64,000 nucleotides of DNA from contig NC_087062.1 of assembly GCF_963678635.1 (NCBI RefSeq), forward strand, positions 15,675,789 to 15,739,788, given 5' to 3'. The first letter of the stretch is position 1; each line of letters starts with the position of its first letter. Source of the DNA: Symsagittifera roscoffensis (taxonomy: Eukaryota; Xenacoelomorpha; Acoela; Convolutidae). Positions 45,195-56,975 of the stretch are shown piece by piece. A program made the translations under genes and the position numbers. The notes beneath the pieces are model-generated. The model did no database searches. It saw nothing but the letters and a program-made list of their open reading frames with translations, and was not told the origin of the DNA.

Positions 45195-45700
45195 TTTTCA
45201 GTAGGTCTCTGTATAATTAAGGCTCAGTAGAGCACTGTGTTAAAAAGAAGATCATCTAGCTAAATATTTAAAAAGTCAAACTATATCAAATATTATAGTT
45301 TTTTGAAGTTTTTTTTAGAAGTTTTCAGTTTTTTTGGAAAAAAACATAATATAATACCCTCATTCTACAATCTACACGTAATACACCAATGATATTTACC
45401 AAATATGTAACGCGCGCCGAGATTTTTGAGGAAAAAAACTAGACATTTCCACACAAATCCGAAAAAAAAATACCGTTTTTCTTATCATTCTCTTACCATC
45501 TCACAAGCCATGAAACCGTACCAATTCAATATCCATATCTCAATACTTTGGCAAATCTATTCTCTATGTTCTTACATAGGGTTGTGACCGGATACTCTAT
45601 AGCCTAGGTTAATACATGGAGGTCAGCACCCGATTTGGCTCCAACTTATACTACTTAAAGCTCTCCAGCCATTCGTTTGTTATATTATAACAAATTAGTT
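45195..45700. repeat. Right terminal inverted repeat of the Polinton-like element
   Basis: Inverse of about 29620-30175; anchor positions are given there. It begins right behind the polymerase gene. Outside it, towards 45730-46000, similarity to the left flank disappears. Confidence 0.75.
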
Positions 45701-48044
45701 TATCAGATTTGACCATAGTACTTTCAGGCTTTAATTTCAATTTTGGGTGCAAGATTATTAACAATTAATCAATTGTCGAATTTCTGGTTCTGTTTTCACG
45801 TTTCAATTAGGATAATTTGAGAATAATTTCTGGATCTACCAAAATAAGGAAGGAATTGGTTAAGAAAATTAAATTAGTCGAATTTTCGGCCAATCAGAAT
45901 ACAGCATAATTAAAGTTCTCAGAAATGCTCAAGTTCTAATTTACATTTTTAATTTAGCGAGTTGGCGATTCTTTAGTTGATACTTTGAATAGTTGGTTTT
46001 GATATAGATAGTTTTAAATTGGAAAATAAATTTTGACCATTAGAGAATGAATATAGTTTTCAATGAATACGGCACTTTTTTCTCTTACACGTTTCCCCTC
46101 TTAAGTTGAGTGGTTCAATTAGCTCCGCATTTTTTACGAGACTTTTTTGGGCAAAAGATGTGAGCAAAAACTTCTGGGCAAAAGATGTGAGGGCAAATAT
46201 CTGTAGGTTTTTTTTCACTAAAAATCAGCCCAAAAAACTCGGAAACTTACTGAATAAAAAACGAATGCAGCATAAATATTCTGCCTTTTCTTCGAAAAAC
46301 GGAACAAAAATGTATTTTGATGCTTAAAACTTTTGGTTTATATGATGACACACATCACCATATGTAGAATAATTGCAAACATGAGAGCTTACCTTACTTT
46401 ATGAACTCAGTGGCAAAGCGCAGCTTGCATTGTTTGCAATATATCACGAAAATTCTTTTTTTTTCGAAAATTCGTGAAACAAAACTGGAGAAAAAAACTC
46501 CCCGAACTCAAAGGTTTTGTCATTTTCTTCATAAATTGGAACAACTAGACTGCTCCTATATTGGGCAAAAGACATAATTGTACTGATTGCATTTTAAGAT
46601 CAGCAAAAAATTTTTGGTTGAAGAAATGGCAAAATATTCAGAAAAATTTTTTCTGTTTATACCCCAGACAGTAATGCTATCTGAAGAGAATGCATTTAGT
46701 GTCTCTTATCTTAACATCAATACCAATTCACATGCCTCAGAGCATTGAAACTCCTTTCTATATTGCGAGTTATTCATCCAAAGTTGGCAAAATTAGCATT
46801 AGCATTTTTCATACACCCATAATTTTACAAAAAAAAACTTTTCAAAATGTTTTTGAACTGACCTCAACTAACGATATATTTCAGATGATGTAATTTTTGT
46901 CGGAAACGCTCTCTTAAAAAATAAAAACTGACTGCATATAGAACCGAATCAAGCATAAAAATTTCCCTTTTTTTGAAAGTCGGAATAAAAAGCCAAAAAT
47001 TGAAAATTTTGACGGCTTTAAAAAAGTATGTTTTTCTGCATAAATGAATTCTGTTTTGAGATTAACAAGTCAAGAAGGACAATTGCAATCATTTTTTTCT
47101 GAAACTTGAAACTATGAAAGACAATTGCAAAAAAAGAATTAAAAACGACTGTTATTAAACCGATGAAACGCCAATTTCACTTTTAAAATAAAATTCTAAA
47201 AACCTAATAAATGTTAAGCTTGAACCAATAATAGGCAAGTTGAACTAAAAATGAAAACTTTGAAACTGGTTGTTTTCAAGTCCCTAGACAGTTTGATGAC
47301 AAGAATTTGAACGAAAAATAATTAAACATTCACATCTACTTTCCGCCAGTTTTTTGCGAGACCTCAATTTTTTATGAGAAAAGAAGCAAAACAAAATTTG
47401 ACCACTAATGCTGATCTAATTTCAATTTTTCTAAATTGTAAATGGTAGAATTTCAACTGTTTCTGATATTCAAATGACAGTTGGAAAAAAGTAATGAACG
47501 CAAGTAAACAGAAAAAAGCACTGATTTTGTTGAAAAAGCCTCTCTTTCGAACTTCAAAGAAAAACACAGATGACCTTTAGGCTTTTTGAGCTTCAAGAGC
47601 CGTTTAAAGTTGCCACTTTTCTGATAACATTAACACAACTTGAAAAAAACTGGATCAAAAAGTAGAACTTTTATTTCGCCGTGAAACCTGAAAGCTTAAG
47701 TCGAAACTAGAAATCGATCACGTTTTTCGTGACCTTTACAATTTGACTGTTTGACAGTAGAGTTCGCCTTCCAACTGAACTTAAACCTTAATCAAAATCA
47801 AACCGCGAAAAAGTAATTTTGATCCTGAACAAACTTTAAGACTTTCCCTGAAAAAAAAAATAAAAAATCTCAACGCAACCTATATAAGAGTCTTCATTAC
47901 GTTCTTTACTCCTAAGAAGTCTGTGAATTCTTTTCAGCATTTTCTTTTTCTCACATTTTTTAAAGGAAATTGTTGAGAAACTATTAGCGTCCTAGAAGCT
48001 GTCATTTTAAACATGATTCTTGTTTATTTCACACACGAAATAAG
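45701..48044. other. Intron b/c right of the large element, no gene
   Basis: AT-rich. A GTCGGAATAA-type end near 46960-46990 and a piece of the dispersed repeat near 47460-47720 are visible. Short ORFs (46106-46327, 46690-46893, 47364-47567) have no support. 47888-48042 is repeated at 50160-50320. Confidence 0.45.
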
Positions 48045-48418
48045 CAGGGGGCGTTCAACAGTGCCGAAGTCCAACAGTGCCGAAAAAAGCGGGAAAATTT
48101 CAGAACAATTTACAAGCATTTTCTAAAGAGCGGGAAACTACTGACGCTAATTATCAAAGAAAATCACTCCAATTTTGGCGACAAAATGTCTGCAACAGCA
48201 AATTAAACAATTATTTTGGCGCCAAAACGTCTAAATTGCAAATTTTCTCTCCCAAAATTTTCAAGTGCCAATTAAGATTATAAACGATTGCTGTTTAATT
48301 TTTGATTGCCGCACTTAATATGTTGAAATTTGTTCAAATTTTCGACACTGTTGAACAAAGTGTTCATTTTCGGCACTGTTGAACAAAGTTTTCATTTTCG
48401 GCACTGTTGTACTGCCCC
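48045..48418. mobile_element. CAGTGCCG-ended MITE, about 370 bp
   Basis: Left end GGGGCGTTCAACAGTGCCGAAGTCCAACAGTGCCG. The right end is the inverse, TTTTCGGCACTGTTGAACAAAG repeated and then CGGCACTGTTGTACTGCCCC. The interior has TTTGGCGCCAAAACGTCT. No ORF. Decayed relatives are at 49790-50060 and 50445-50710, and a fragment is near 51860-51930. Confidence 0.75.
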
Positions 48419-49011
48419 AATAAACATAGCCAAAAGATGTTGAGCATTTTGATTTTTTTTGATTTCCGAATTTCGAAGATAAAAAGCGCTAAGACTTCAT
48501 AGAATTGTATGTTTTTAGCATTTTCGTAAATAGTTATCATGTTTAGACAAAATTGAAATAATATGAAATTTTTTCTGCGTCTATAATGAACCATGGGTTC
48601 TTCACTGGCCTACACTTTATCGCAGATCCGAAATATCACTTTGATCTGTTCAACATTCTTAACATCTCAATATAAAATCCATCTTCGAAGGTAAAGTCGT
48701 TCACGTTTTTTCGTCCAACTTCCTCTTTGAAATTGTGGAGCGTAAAATTTTATCCTTTCAGCTAATGAAATAGAATTGAACTTAAGTATAGCCAACAGAC
48801 AGTTGGATAAGTTTAAAAGAAAGAATAAACTGAAAAGTAATTATCGAAAACTGTTGATAGTTTTTCAGCTTTCGTACTTTAAAGAAAAATATATATCTTG
48901 TTGAAGCTCTTGGGTTTGTGAAAACTGCTGGAGATAGGCATGTTTTAAAAAGTTATCTCACTTTTTTTAAAGAAATTTCTTTGTTCACATAATGAAGTTT
49001 CTCAGTCTTAC

Positions 49012-49361
49012 CTTTCACAGCCTCTAGTTGCCATGTAGTCCAATTTTCAAACTCGGGTACATTCCATTTTAACTCATTCAGTCCCCCTAAGTACCCGGCA
49101 GGGGGCGCAGCGTATTTGTTTTTCCACCCCCCGTAAGCGTAATCATTCAGTGCAGTATCAAAGTAGTCGTTCACCACTTTCATGATACTCGGGCTGACGC
49201 CTCCCGGTGAGCTACTCGGGTTCGGAACTCCTGGAAATTTTGAGGCTTGACGGGTCAGTTTTTCAGCTTGCATGAACGTAGCCATTAAATCACAGAAACT
49301 GGGCTGGGTGTAGCGGATCCAGTGGGTGTCAGATGAGTTTCTGGCCTTTTTGTCTAATTCC
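49012..49361 (-). CDS. Patched-domain membrane protein, exon b: first extracellular domain
   Basis: 350 bp. The acceptor is TTTTGCTCAG and the first base completes a Glu codon from exon a (phase 2). It ends GTGAAAG before GTAAGACTG (phase 1). It reads ELDKKARNSSDTHWIRYTQP, then SFCDLMATFMQAEKLTRQ. A Pro/Ser/Gly-rich stretch follows (PGVPNPSSSPGG), then an aromatic-rich part with YGGWKNKYAAPPAGY and ENWTTWQLEAVKG. N-glycosylation sequons NSS and NWT fit an extracellular location. Both splice phases fit exons a and c. Confidence 0.85.
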
Positions 49362-52300
49362 CTGAGCAAAACTTAATTAAATTGACTCTAAAGTTTTTAA
49401 GTTTGAACGCATATATGCCGTTTCATGCAGAACAATTTGGCAGAAATAGTCGTCAACAAAAAGAAAGTGTCAATGAACTCAAAGAAACCGGAAAATGAAT
49501 TGTTGGCTTCAGGAACCTTTTCCAAAATTCTTAAAAGCTATTAAATTATAACTCTTTGAACTTCAAAAAATTTTTTGATTGACATTTTTTTTATACAAAT
49601 AACCCAATTTTAAAAAAAATTGGGCCAATAATTTTTTATTCCGCTGGAAAATCTTAAAATGAAAACCACGTTTTTGTTCCATTTGCAGTTCCATTTGAAT
49701 AAATTCACGTTTTTGTTCCATTTGCAGTTCGTTATGCGTTTCAAAAGAGTGAAATGAGTTTCATTTATCGAATGACTTGAGGGCGTTCAACAGTGCCAAA
49801 GTACAACAATGCCGAAAAAATCGGGAAATCTTCAAAATAGTTTAACCGCATTTTCTGAAGAAAAGACATTACTGACGCTAATTAACAAAGAAAATCACTC
49901 GAATTTTGGCGCCAAAAGGTCTGCAACTGCAAATTAAACAATTTGTTTTGGTGCTAAAACGTCTAAGTTGCAAATTTTTTTGCTAAAAATATTAAAGTTT
50001 CACTTAAGATTGTAATTGGTTGCCGTTCACTTTTTGATTGTCGCACTTAATATATTCATATTTGCTCCTTCAAAAAGAGCTGGTTCCCAAATTTTAGAAA
50101 ACGCGGGCTAACTTTAAAGAAAAAAACTAAACAACAAAAACTTAAATTCTTACAATTGTGTAGAGTCTTCATTACGTTCTATACTCTTAAGAAGTCTGTG
50201 AATTCTTTTCAGCATTTTCTTTTTCTCAGATTTTTAAAGGAACCTGTTGAGAAACTATTAGCGTCCTAGAAGCTGTCATTTTAAACATGATTATTGTTTA
50301 TTTCACACACGAAAAAAACATAAATAAAAGATTGTAGGAAACGAGAAAAAAATGTTGAGCATTTTGAAATTTTTTTGATTTCCGAATTTTGAAGGGAAAA
50401 ATAAGACAAAAAGCGCTAGGAGTTTTATTTATCGAATGAATTGAGGGCGTTCAACAGTGCCAAAGTACAAAAATGCCGAAAAAATTGGGGGAAATTTCAG
50501 AATAGTTTAACCGCATTTTCTGAAGAGAAGACATTACTGACGCTAATTAACAAAGAAAATCACTCTAATTTCGGCGCCAAAATGTTTGCAAATGCAAATT
50601 AAACAATTTTTTGGAGCTAAAAATACATTAAAACGTTAAAAATATTAAAGTTTCACTTAAGATTGTAATTGATTGTCGTTCACTTTTTGATTGTCGCACT
50701 TAATATATTCATATTTGTTCCTTCAAAAAGGGCTGGTTCCCAAATTTTAGAAAACGCGGGCCAACGTTACAGAAAAAGATGAACAACAAAATTTTAAATT
50801 CGTAAAATTGTGTAGAGAAAAATTGTCAAGCAACAACCACCCTTGATATTGGTTTGAGCAAGATTACTAATTGTCCAGTTATTTACAATCATCCCACAGT
50901 CAATGATTACAAAAAATCTGCAAAAATTTGCTAAAAATTTTGTCAGCTGTCGAAAAGAACCTTCAAAAATTAGATCCGAAATTGTTAAAATGTTTTTGAA
51001 AAAATACCAAAAATGATAAAAATCTCGTTCCAATTTTTTGGATTATTCGAAGTTCGCTATATTTTCCTTGCCGAAAACAGCTACCTGGAATAGGGCAAAC
51101 AGTGTCAGATATGATTTTTTTCCAATTTGGGGAGCAAAAATTAATCCGAAAAGCATTTTCTTTTCAAAAAAATGAATGCATTCCACGAAAGGCTAAAAAC
51201 ATAGCCAATCGAAGATTGGGAAAGAGTAAGTAACACAAGTAAGCATGAAAAAACACTAACTTTTTTGAAAAATCTCAACATTCGATTGCCAACGAAAAAC
51301 TAGATGCCTTTTAAGCTCTTTGATTTTCTAGAACGATTAATGATTGGCGCTTCTTTGATAACATGAACCCAACTTGAGAACACTGGATCAGCTGGTAAAG
51401 TTTTTATTTTGCTGGAAATTTAAAAATTAAATTCCACTTTCGAAATTAGAAATCGTTTCAAATTTTTTGCGCTATTTCCACGTTCGTTTTTGGAGAGCGC
51501 TTCTTACCTCAATTTTAGCAGAAGAATTTTAATTGAACTGAGAAAGTGCATATATACTTATGTGCATTCATAATTGCAAGAATATGTATGAATGTACATC
51601 TGTAGTTATTAGAGACTTTTAAGACTTTTCCTGAACAAAAAAAAACAGCACTGATTATATAAGAGTCTTCACTACGATCATTACTCAACAAGACAAAAAA
51701 GGGAGCAAGTTGCGGCATTGAATCAATCATATGCATCAAGAAATCGAAAAAATTGAAAATTGAAGAAAAACTGTACTATCTGTTATAAACGATGATTCAA
51801 GCTTTCTATAGTTTTTTTTTCTTCATTTTTTGGCACTTTTGAATTAAAAAAATCGAAACTATCAAATAAATTTTCATTTTTTGCACTGTTCAAATATTTG
51901 CACTGTTCATTTTTTGCACTGTTCAAGTTTTTAGAAAGAGCATAGATCAGGTCGACCAAAAAAGGGATGTCATAAAATAGCAACAAACGGGGGGTCTTTT
52001 GGCGGGAAGAGGTCAAACTGCCAAGCCTCAGTTTACACCAAACTAGATTGGAAGCTATTCATTTATTTTTATGATTATTACATTGAGGGTCACTTTAGAG
52101 AATTTGACGGCAGGTCATTTTATTTTTTGAGCTACCCCTAGACACACAAAAGCTGCATTTTCTGCTTCTTTTGTTATGATACTGAGGTTGTCAACATCAT
52201 CCCCCCTTCGCAGTCTCGCATAAATATCATTTTTTGGAGTTACGAGGTTTGCACAGGTTAAGTATAAAAGACAATATATGTTTGGAATAACCTAAATGAG

Positions 52301-52419
52301 TCACCCTGGCAATATCAGTTTTCACATTAATCGTCGGAAATTTTACAAGGAGAATGAAATTTACAAACTGGAATGGCCAGCTTGGGGGAGGGGAGGAAAA
52401 AGAGCTGAAAGCTACTTAC
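49362..52419. other. Intron a/b with local duplications and MITE relics
   Basis: A unit of about 670 bp starting TTATCGAATGACTTGAGGGCGTTCAACAG at 49757 is partly repeated from 50427 to 50815. It is built from a decayed CAGTGCCG MITE and the CTTCATTACGTTCTATACTC...TTCACACACGAAA block also present at 47888. The dispersed repeat of about 280 bp recurs at about 51190-51450. A CAGGGGCGGATTTAGG-family fragment (GATCAGGTCGACCAAAAAAGGGATGTC) lies at 51950-52020. No gene. Confidence 0.6.
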
Positions 52420-52580
52420 TCGTAAGAAAACCCGTTGGATGATTTGTAATGGAGAACAAAGCGACATAAGAAATCAATTGCTCTCATCAGGGCTATCCGT
52501 TGTGAGTCGGTATCTATTCGGAGGTCATAAACAAACGCCATCAAGTCATCAGTATTGGGCCATGCAGGACCAGTGTATGG
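52420..52580 (-). CDS. Patched-domain membrane protein, exon a: first extracellular domain
   Basis: 161 bp. The acceptor is AACCGGTTGTAG, then CCA in phase 0, and it ends TCTTACGA before the strong donor GTAAGTAGC (phase 2). It reads PYTGPAWPNTDDLMAFVYDL, then RIDTDSQRIALMRAIDFLCR and FVLHYKSSNGFSYE, in frame with exon b. On its own it has little family signal; it belongs here by phase, strand and spacing. N-terminal exons including TM1 must lie further upstream and were not identified. Confidence 0.7.
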
Positions 52581-52685
52581 CTACAACCGGTTAAACCTTC
52601 CATCACAACAATCGAGCTTACTATAAGATTCTGCTTTTAATAAAAAAATAATGATGAAGCTTATCAACGGCGACGAACCAAGTGA

Positions 52686-52758
52686 TTTCGGCCTAAAACC
52701 ATCAATATTGGCATGATTCAAACTTTCAGTTCCATTCAATTCTGAAATCTTTTGCTGA
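52686..52758 (-). CDS. Candidate additional upstream exon of the Patched-like gene
   Basis: A very good acceptor (TTGATTTTTGTTTTCAG) is followed by an open frame starting QKISELNGTESLNHANIDGF with an NGT sequon. The natural GT donors nearby (CTTG|GTTCGT at 52686) leave phase 1, whereas exon a needs phase 0. Either a non-GT donor is used, or this is chance. Low confidence. Confidence 0.25.
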
Positions 52759-53230
52759 AAACAAAAATCAAAATATCAAAATACACAATTCAGTTGTGAT
52801 GTGGCGCATATATTTATTTTCATTTCTTATCTATTTTTTTTCAGTTAATTTTTGACACCTTCGGTGCCTAAAGCCAATTTTATCTACTGCGCTGTGTGTG
52901 GTCTTCAAAGGCTCTTTTTCCTTCCCCCCACCTCACACGAGCTTCAATATATTAGTGTAATCAGTGGTTTTACGAGGTTGAGTATGAAGACCAAGTATGT
53001 TTGTCGTGGCCTTATTAGTCCGTAGGTAAATTTTCGCTAAAATCGGACAATGTGGTCAACAAATTTACATGTAAAAATTTGCAGGTGGGGGAAAAGGAAA
53101 AAAAGCCCCTTCAAAAAATAGTACACTTATCGGAGTCATGGCGAAGAAAGCAGATGACCCAGGTGCAAAAAAAAACGATTGAGCATAACGGCTTTTTGGC
53201 TGAGCAAATGAGAAAATGAAACGAGAGTCC

Positions 53231-53460
53231 AGTGCTATGTCAGTAGCGGATTTAGGGGGGCGGGGTCGGACTCCCCTTCCTTACCTCAGGAATTCGATAC
53301 CCTGTAATACCCCCTTTGTAATATTTTGAGATATTCAGTTTGGCTGACTGACCTTAAAATTTTTCTGAAGGCGCCTTTGGCGACAATATAAACTTAATAT
53401 TTGAGGAGGGAGCGCGCGCCAAAAAGCGCGGAATGTTTGGTCAAAATGGGGTCTGTACGA
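53231..53460. repeat. CAGGGGCGGATTTAGG-family MITE, truncated and inverted
   Basis: CAGTAGCGGATTTAGGGGGGCGGGG, then CTCAGGAATTCGATACCCTG, GATATTCAGTTTGGCTGACTGACC and GGAGCGCGCGCC, as in the complete copy read in reverse. The far end is missing. Confidence 0.7.
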
Positions 53461-53589
53461 CCCTGGCTATAGTTGCTCTTTTTTTAAACTAATCCTACTG
53501 ATATAAGTGTTGCATCGCGTCTCTGACAACTGATAAACTGTTTTATTTTTCTGGGGAGGGTTAATTATGAAGCACGCCCATAATTTTAT

Positions 53590-55200
53590 TACGAAGAAAA
53601 AGATTTTCCACACAAGAAATTTTGGACATTAAATGATAATTCGAACGAAGAAATTGTGGCAAAACTGGATGGAACGTTGATGTCGAACTTCTACTTTTGC
53701 CTTGGAGAAAGAAGGCCAATTGAACTTCACTACAAAAAACCTTATCATGATCTGAGAAGTATTCAGAGACCTCAAGTAATAACTCATGTGGGAATCTAAA
53801 AAGTACGTGATAGTGGCAGTGGATAGACTCATTAGATGGCCATCCGCAATGGTCTGCAATACAAATCTCTCGGACAAAAATCTGAAATTTCTTAAATTCT
53901 ACCTTAATAACCATGGGGTGCCTCGGAAATTCCCCGTTGATCAAGGAACGAATTTCATGTCAACATACGTTAGGGAGTTTTGTAATACCGAAGGAATTGA
54001 AATTGTACAGTCACCGGTTAATGACCACCGAGCCACCGGTTGTATTGAAAGAACGATCGGAAGTTTGAAAACTCTATACTCACATACGCACGGGAGGAAC
54101 GGCCGGAACCTTTAGAGAAAACGGTAGAAAGAGCACTTGGGGCAGTTCGGTTTTCGCCGAATGCTACTCTAAAATTAACGCCATTCGAAGCCCACCTTGG
54201 CAGGGAAGCGAACACTGTACTCCGAAATTAAAAAAAAAAACGTCGCTCAGAAACTTGAATTGGTCTATGTCTTAAAATCCAAATCTGCTTGTTTAGATGA
54301 ACAAGATCAGGAGGCGCGAGAAATGCCAAAACCGGCCGTAACCACCCACTAACACAATCCAATGCGCAGGCACTAAATCAAGCAAATTTGCTAAGGGCAC
54401 AATCATTCCAAGGACCAAGCCGCAAGGCCGTTCCACCTCGAATGATCCTCCAACAAACTGGAAAAAGATATCTAAACAGGTATGAACTGTGAAAAACTAA
54501 AATAGTGGCGGAAAGCATGCATACAGGCAAAATGAGCAATGGTAGCTTGCTTAGGAAATCCGGAGTCGCGGTACGAAAATCGAACACGCCGAAGAAACGT
54601 GTCGCAGAAGGGCTACCAAAATCCCCAACGCCTGCGAAGCTATTGAAGAAACTGGCTGAGTCAACAAAACTGGCGGCGACGAGTGGGAAAGAAAATAGCA
54701 AACAGGGGCGGCAGATCGAGTCGGAGTCGAACAGTGATGGGCAACCGTTGGCGTCGTGACGAGTTATGGGGAAATTGCCATTGGCATCGGTACCAGAGGT
54801 ACAGCCAGCAATCAGCATCCATCAAAGAGGAACAGAGTGGGCGGTTCCCGAGTTAGCAGCCACCGAAAAATAGGCCACAACAAGTACGACGGGGCAATGG
54901 CAGTGAGCGAGAAAATCGACGGGGCTAATACGCAAAAGAAGACAACTGGGAAAGGAGTGGCGGACGACGTAGTAACAAAAGATTGGCGCCGACAACAAGC
55001 GATGCGAAAAAGTGGGCAAAGAAGCAGAGACTTGTCTTTTATTCAAGCCAAGACTCAGGAAGCGATACGGGATCGAGGCGTAGCAATCGGAAACGGACGG
55101 CGGTGACCAAATGGGCGGCGTTATGATTGAGCATATCTCACGAGGCGGTGACAGAGAGGACGAAAAGGACTGAAGCTATCGGAGCGGATCTTGTTATAGG
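53590..55200 (+). pseudogene. Gypsy-like retroelement fragment: integrase core and pol C-terminus
   Basis: An open frame at 53786-54115 encodes an integrase catalytic core. The Asp is in VIVAVDRLIRW (codon at 53822), the second Asp in VDQGTNFMS (53939) and the Glu in CIERTIGSLK (54047). Spacing of the last two is 35 residues, the classic D,D(35)E. After a frameshift near 54115 a region like the integrase C-terminus follows (to about 54230). Basic Ser/Lys/Pro-rich frames then follow (54505-54759, 54756-55106) with SGVAVRKSNTPKKRVAEGLP and KSPTPAKLLKKLAE, which look like the tail of such a polyprotein. RT, RNase H and LTRs are absent, so this is a truncated copy. Confidence 0.85.
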
Positions 55201-55900
55201 AGGAAGAAGAAGCCGACGGAAAGTCGCGTAGTATCCAAGGAAAACTTGTTACAACTTTTGGGAAAAAACCTTTAGCAAGAACTTATTTAACTTAAAACAT
55301 TTACCTAACCTTAAACCCAGTACATAACCGTTCATCACTGTAAATATCAGTTTTGGAAATTTCCGTTAGTATCTTTTGCCAAACCTAACTTTTTGTTTCA
55401 AAACTTTACATCTAGTTTTTAAATTTCGATTCAATCAACTCCATTGCAGGTCAATTAATTTTATAAAAGGGAATGTCATAGTGCTAAATTAGTCATCTGA
55501 GCTAATTCAGTTTTTGATAGTTTCTCTTGTCAATCATTTCAGTTCTTCTAGTGCTAGACATAATTGGAAGATGTTTGGCCTTCGGAGTGTCTGACACCTT
55601 CGGATGACCTCTGAAAATTATCTTTGTGATCCATGATACAGTTAATTTGTTTATACAGAAAGGATTTAATTCAAGTACCAAATTAGCAATTTCAACACAT
55701 GCTAGGAACTGCTCAAGACAGGGCGCAAAAAGATGCTCTCGTTTTCTAATTGTTATTCTGTCTGTTTGAAACTGATACCACTGCTCCAAGTTTCATTGCA
55801 TTATGACAACGTTAAAAGAGCTTTTCAAAATTTGATTTCTAAGGTGGCGGAAAGTAAAAAAACAAGATGAAACAAGACTAAACTTGCATTCAATAGTCGC
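55200..55900. other. No recognisable gene
   Basis: AT-rich flank of the retroelement. The minus-strand ORF at 55502-55789 has no motif. An LTR could lie here but no matching partner is in the window. Confidence 0.4.
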
Positions 55901-55904
55901 CGCG

Positions 55905-55985
55905 AGTAGTGGTGTAACGGTAGCAGTCGGTGCTACAACTGCGATCAGAGGGGTTTCATACTGAATATCATGTGTTCAAGCCAAT
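55905..55985 (+). repeat. tRNA-like sequence (SINE head or tRNA pseudogene)
   Basis: TGGTGTAACGG at 55910-55920 fits the RNA polymerase III A box and GTTCAAGCC at about 55973-55981 fits the B box, 52 bp apart. That is long for an ordinary tRNA but possible for a Ser/Leu type. I could not fold a convincing cloverleaf with a paired acceptor stem. Confidence 0.4.
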
Positions 55986-56749
55986 AGAGAGTGTTCGGAT
56001 TTTCATGACGTGTCACTATTCCGCGTTCCGACCATTTGTGAATCATTGACTTTTTGAAAGAGATAAATGGACTTCAATTGAAGCTAATAAGGAAGGTTCA
56101 TTAACGAAGCCCCCAATATAACGAGGTCTAGGAAAAGTGCCAGATAGCAAAAACTCCATCCCCGTCATTCAAGTTCGTTCAAAATTTCTTGATAACTTGC
56201 GCCTAATTTATTGTTTCTAAAGATTGTGTAACTTCGCTAAAGTTAGACCAGATTTGTAAATTAATTTTTCTCTAATTTGTGTGACATTTTGTGCATAAAC
56301 TTTTGTGCAAGATCACACAAAGTTCTACTCCATGTTGTTTTTTCATTGTCTGAAGTTTGTGTGGTTTTTTTGCGCACGTTTCTTTGTCCAAATTTTGATG
56401 AAATTAAAAAAAATTAACTCTCTGTAGTATATTTTTATGCTTATTGTTGAGGTTGTGCCAGCAAATTTTTGATGGTAATCACTTGGACTTAATTCAACCT
56501 CGTGTGTTAGTTTTTTGCAAAGTATTTTGGGATTTTGATTGATTTTGTTGGCTTCTTTACTTAATTTTGGTTCCTGCTTTAATAATTTGTATGCAAGGCA
56601 TTTTTTGCCTACACTGTTTTGCTTGATCTTCTACGAATGTTTTATTACACACTTCCGGCCTTTAATTTCATTACACAACTTTATAGATTATTTCAAAGGT
56701 ACAAAAATTTTCCATGTTTAGAAACTATTAATTAAGATCGTTTATCCAC

Positions 56750-56975
56750 GAGGGATGGGACCAACATACGAGCTGTACAGCTCATCACGGCGAACCGCTG
56801 TTGTGCCCCTGCTTAAGAACTACATGCAATTTTTTTTTTTGGTTATTTTTCTGGGCTGGGAGCAACGAGCACGGATCATGGCGGGCCTCGAACATCCGAC
56901 CTTTCGATTGAGAGGCGGAGACGTAGCCACTTCACCACTGCTCCACTTCACCACTGCACCACTCACCACAACTAC
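56750..56975 (-). repeat. tRNA-derived SINE, minus strand
   Basis: On the minus strand TGGTGAAGTGGCTA (A box, near 56924-56937), CTCCGCCTCTCAATCGAAAGG (anticodon-arm region) and GATGTTCGAGGCCCGCC (B box, near 56881-56897) lie at tRNA-like spacing. They are followed by a non-tRNA body reaching the GGGATGGGACCAACATACG block. The short direct repeat ACTTCACCACTGC (twice) lies at the head side. Confidence 0.6.

Larger units (their letters stand above)
29620..45700. mobile_element. Polinton/Maverick-like element, about 16 kb, decayed
   Basis: Two inverted blocks of about 0.5 kb, at about 29620-30175 and 45195-45700, bound this region. At the right end, reading towards the repeat, is a broken family B DNA polymerase gene. 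Size (about 16 kb), long terminal inverted repeats and terminal position of the polymerase agree with Polinton/Maverick elements and their virus-like relatives. I did not find the element's own integrase, protease, packaging ATPase or capsid genes by motif, so the class is inferred from layout. The element lies wholly inside the intron between exons b and c of the Patched-like gene. The terminal repeats have diverged to perhaps 65-75 percent identity, so the insertion is old. A 3.9-kb tandem duplication crosses its left end. Confidence 0.7.

Noticed and set aside
55905-55985. Functional tRNA gene
   Set aside because: A and B boxes are present but no acceptor-stem pairing or plausible cloverleaf was found.
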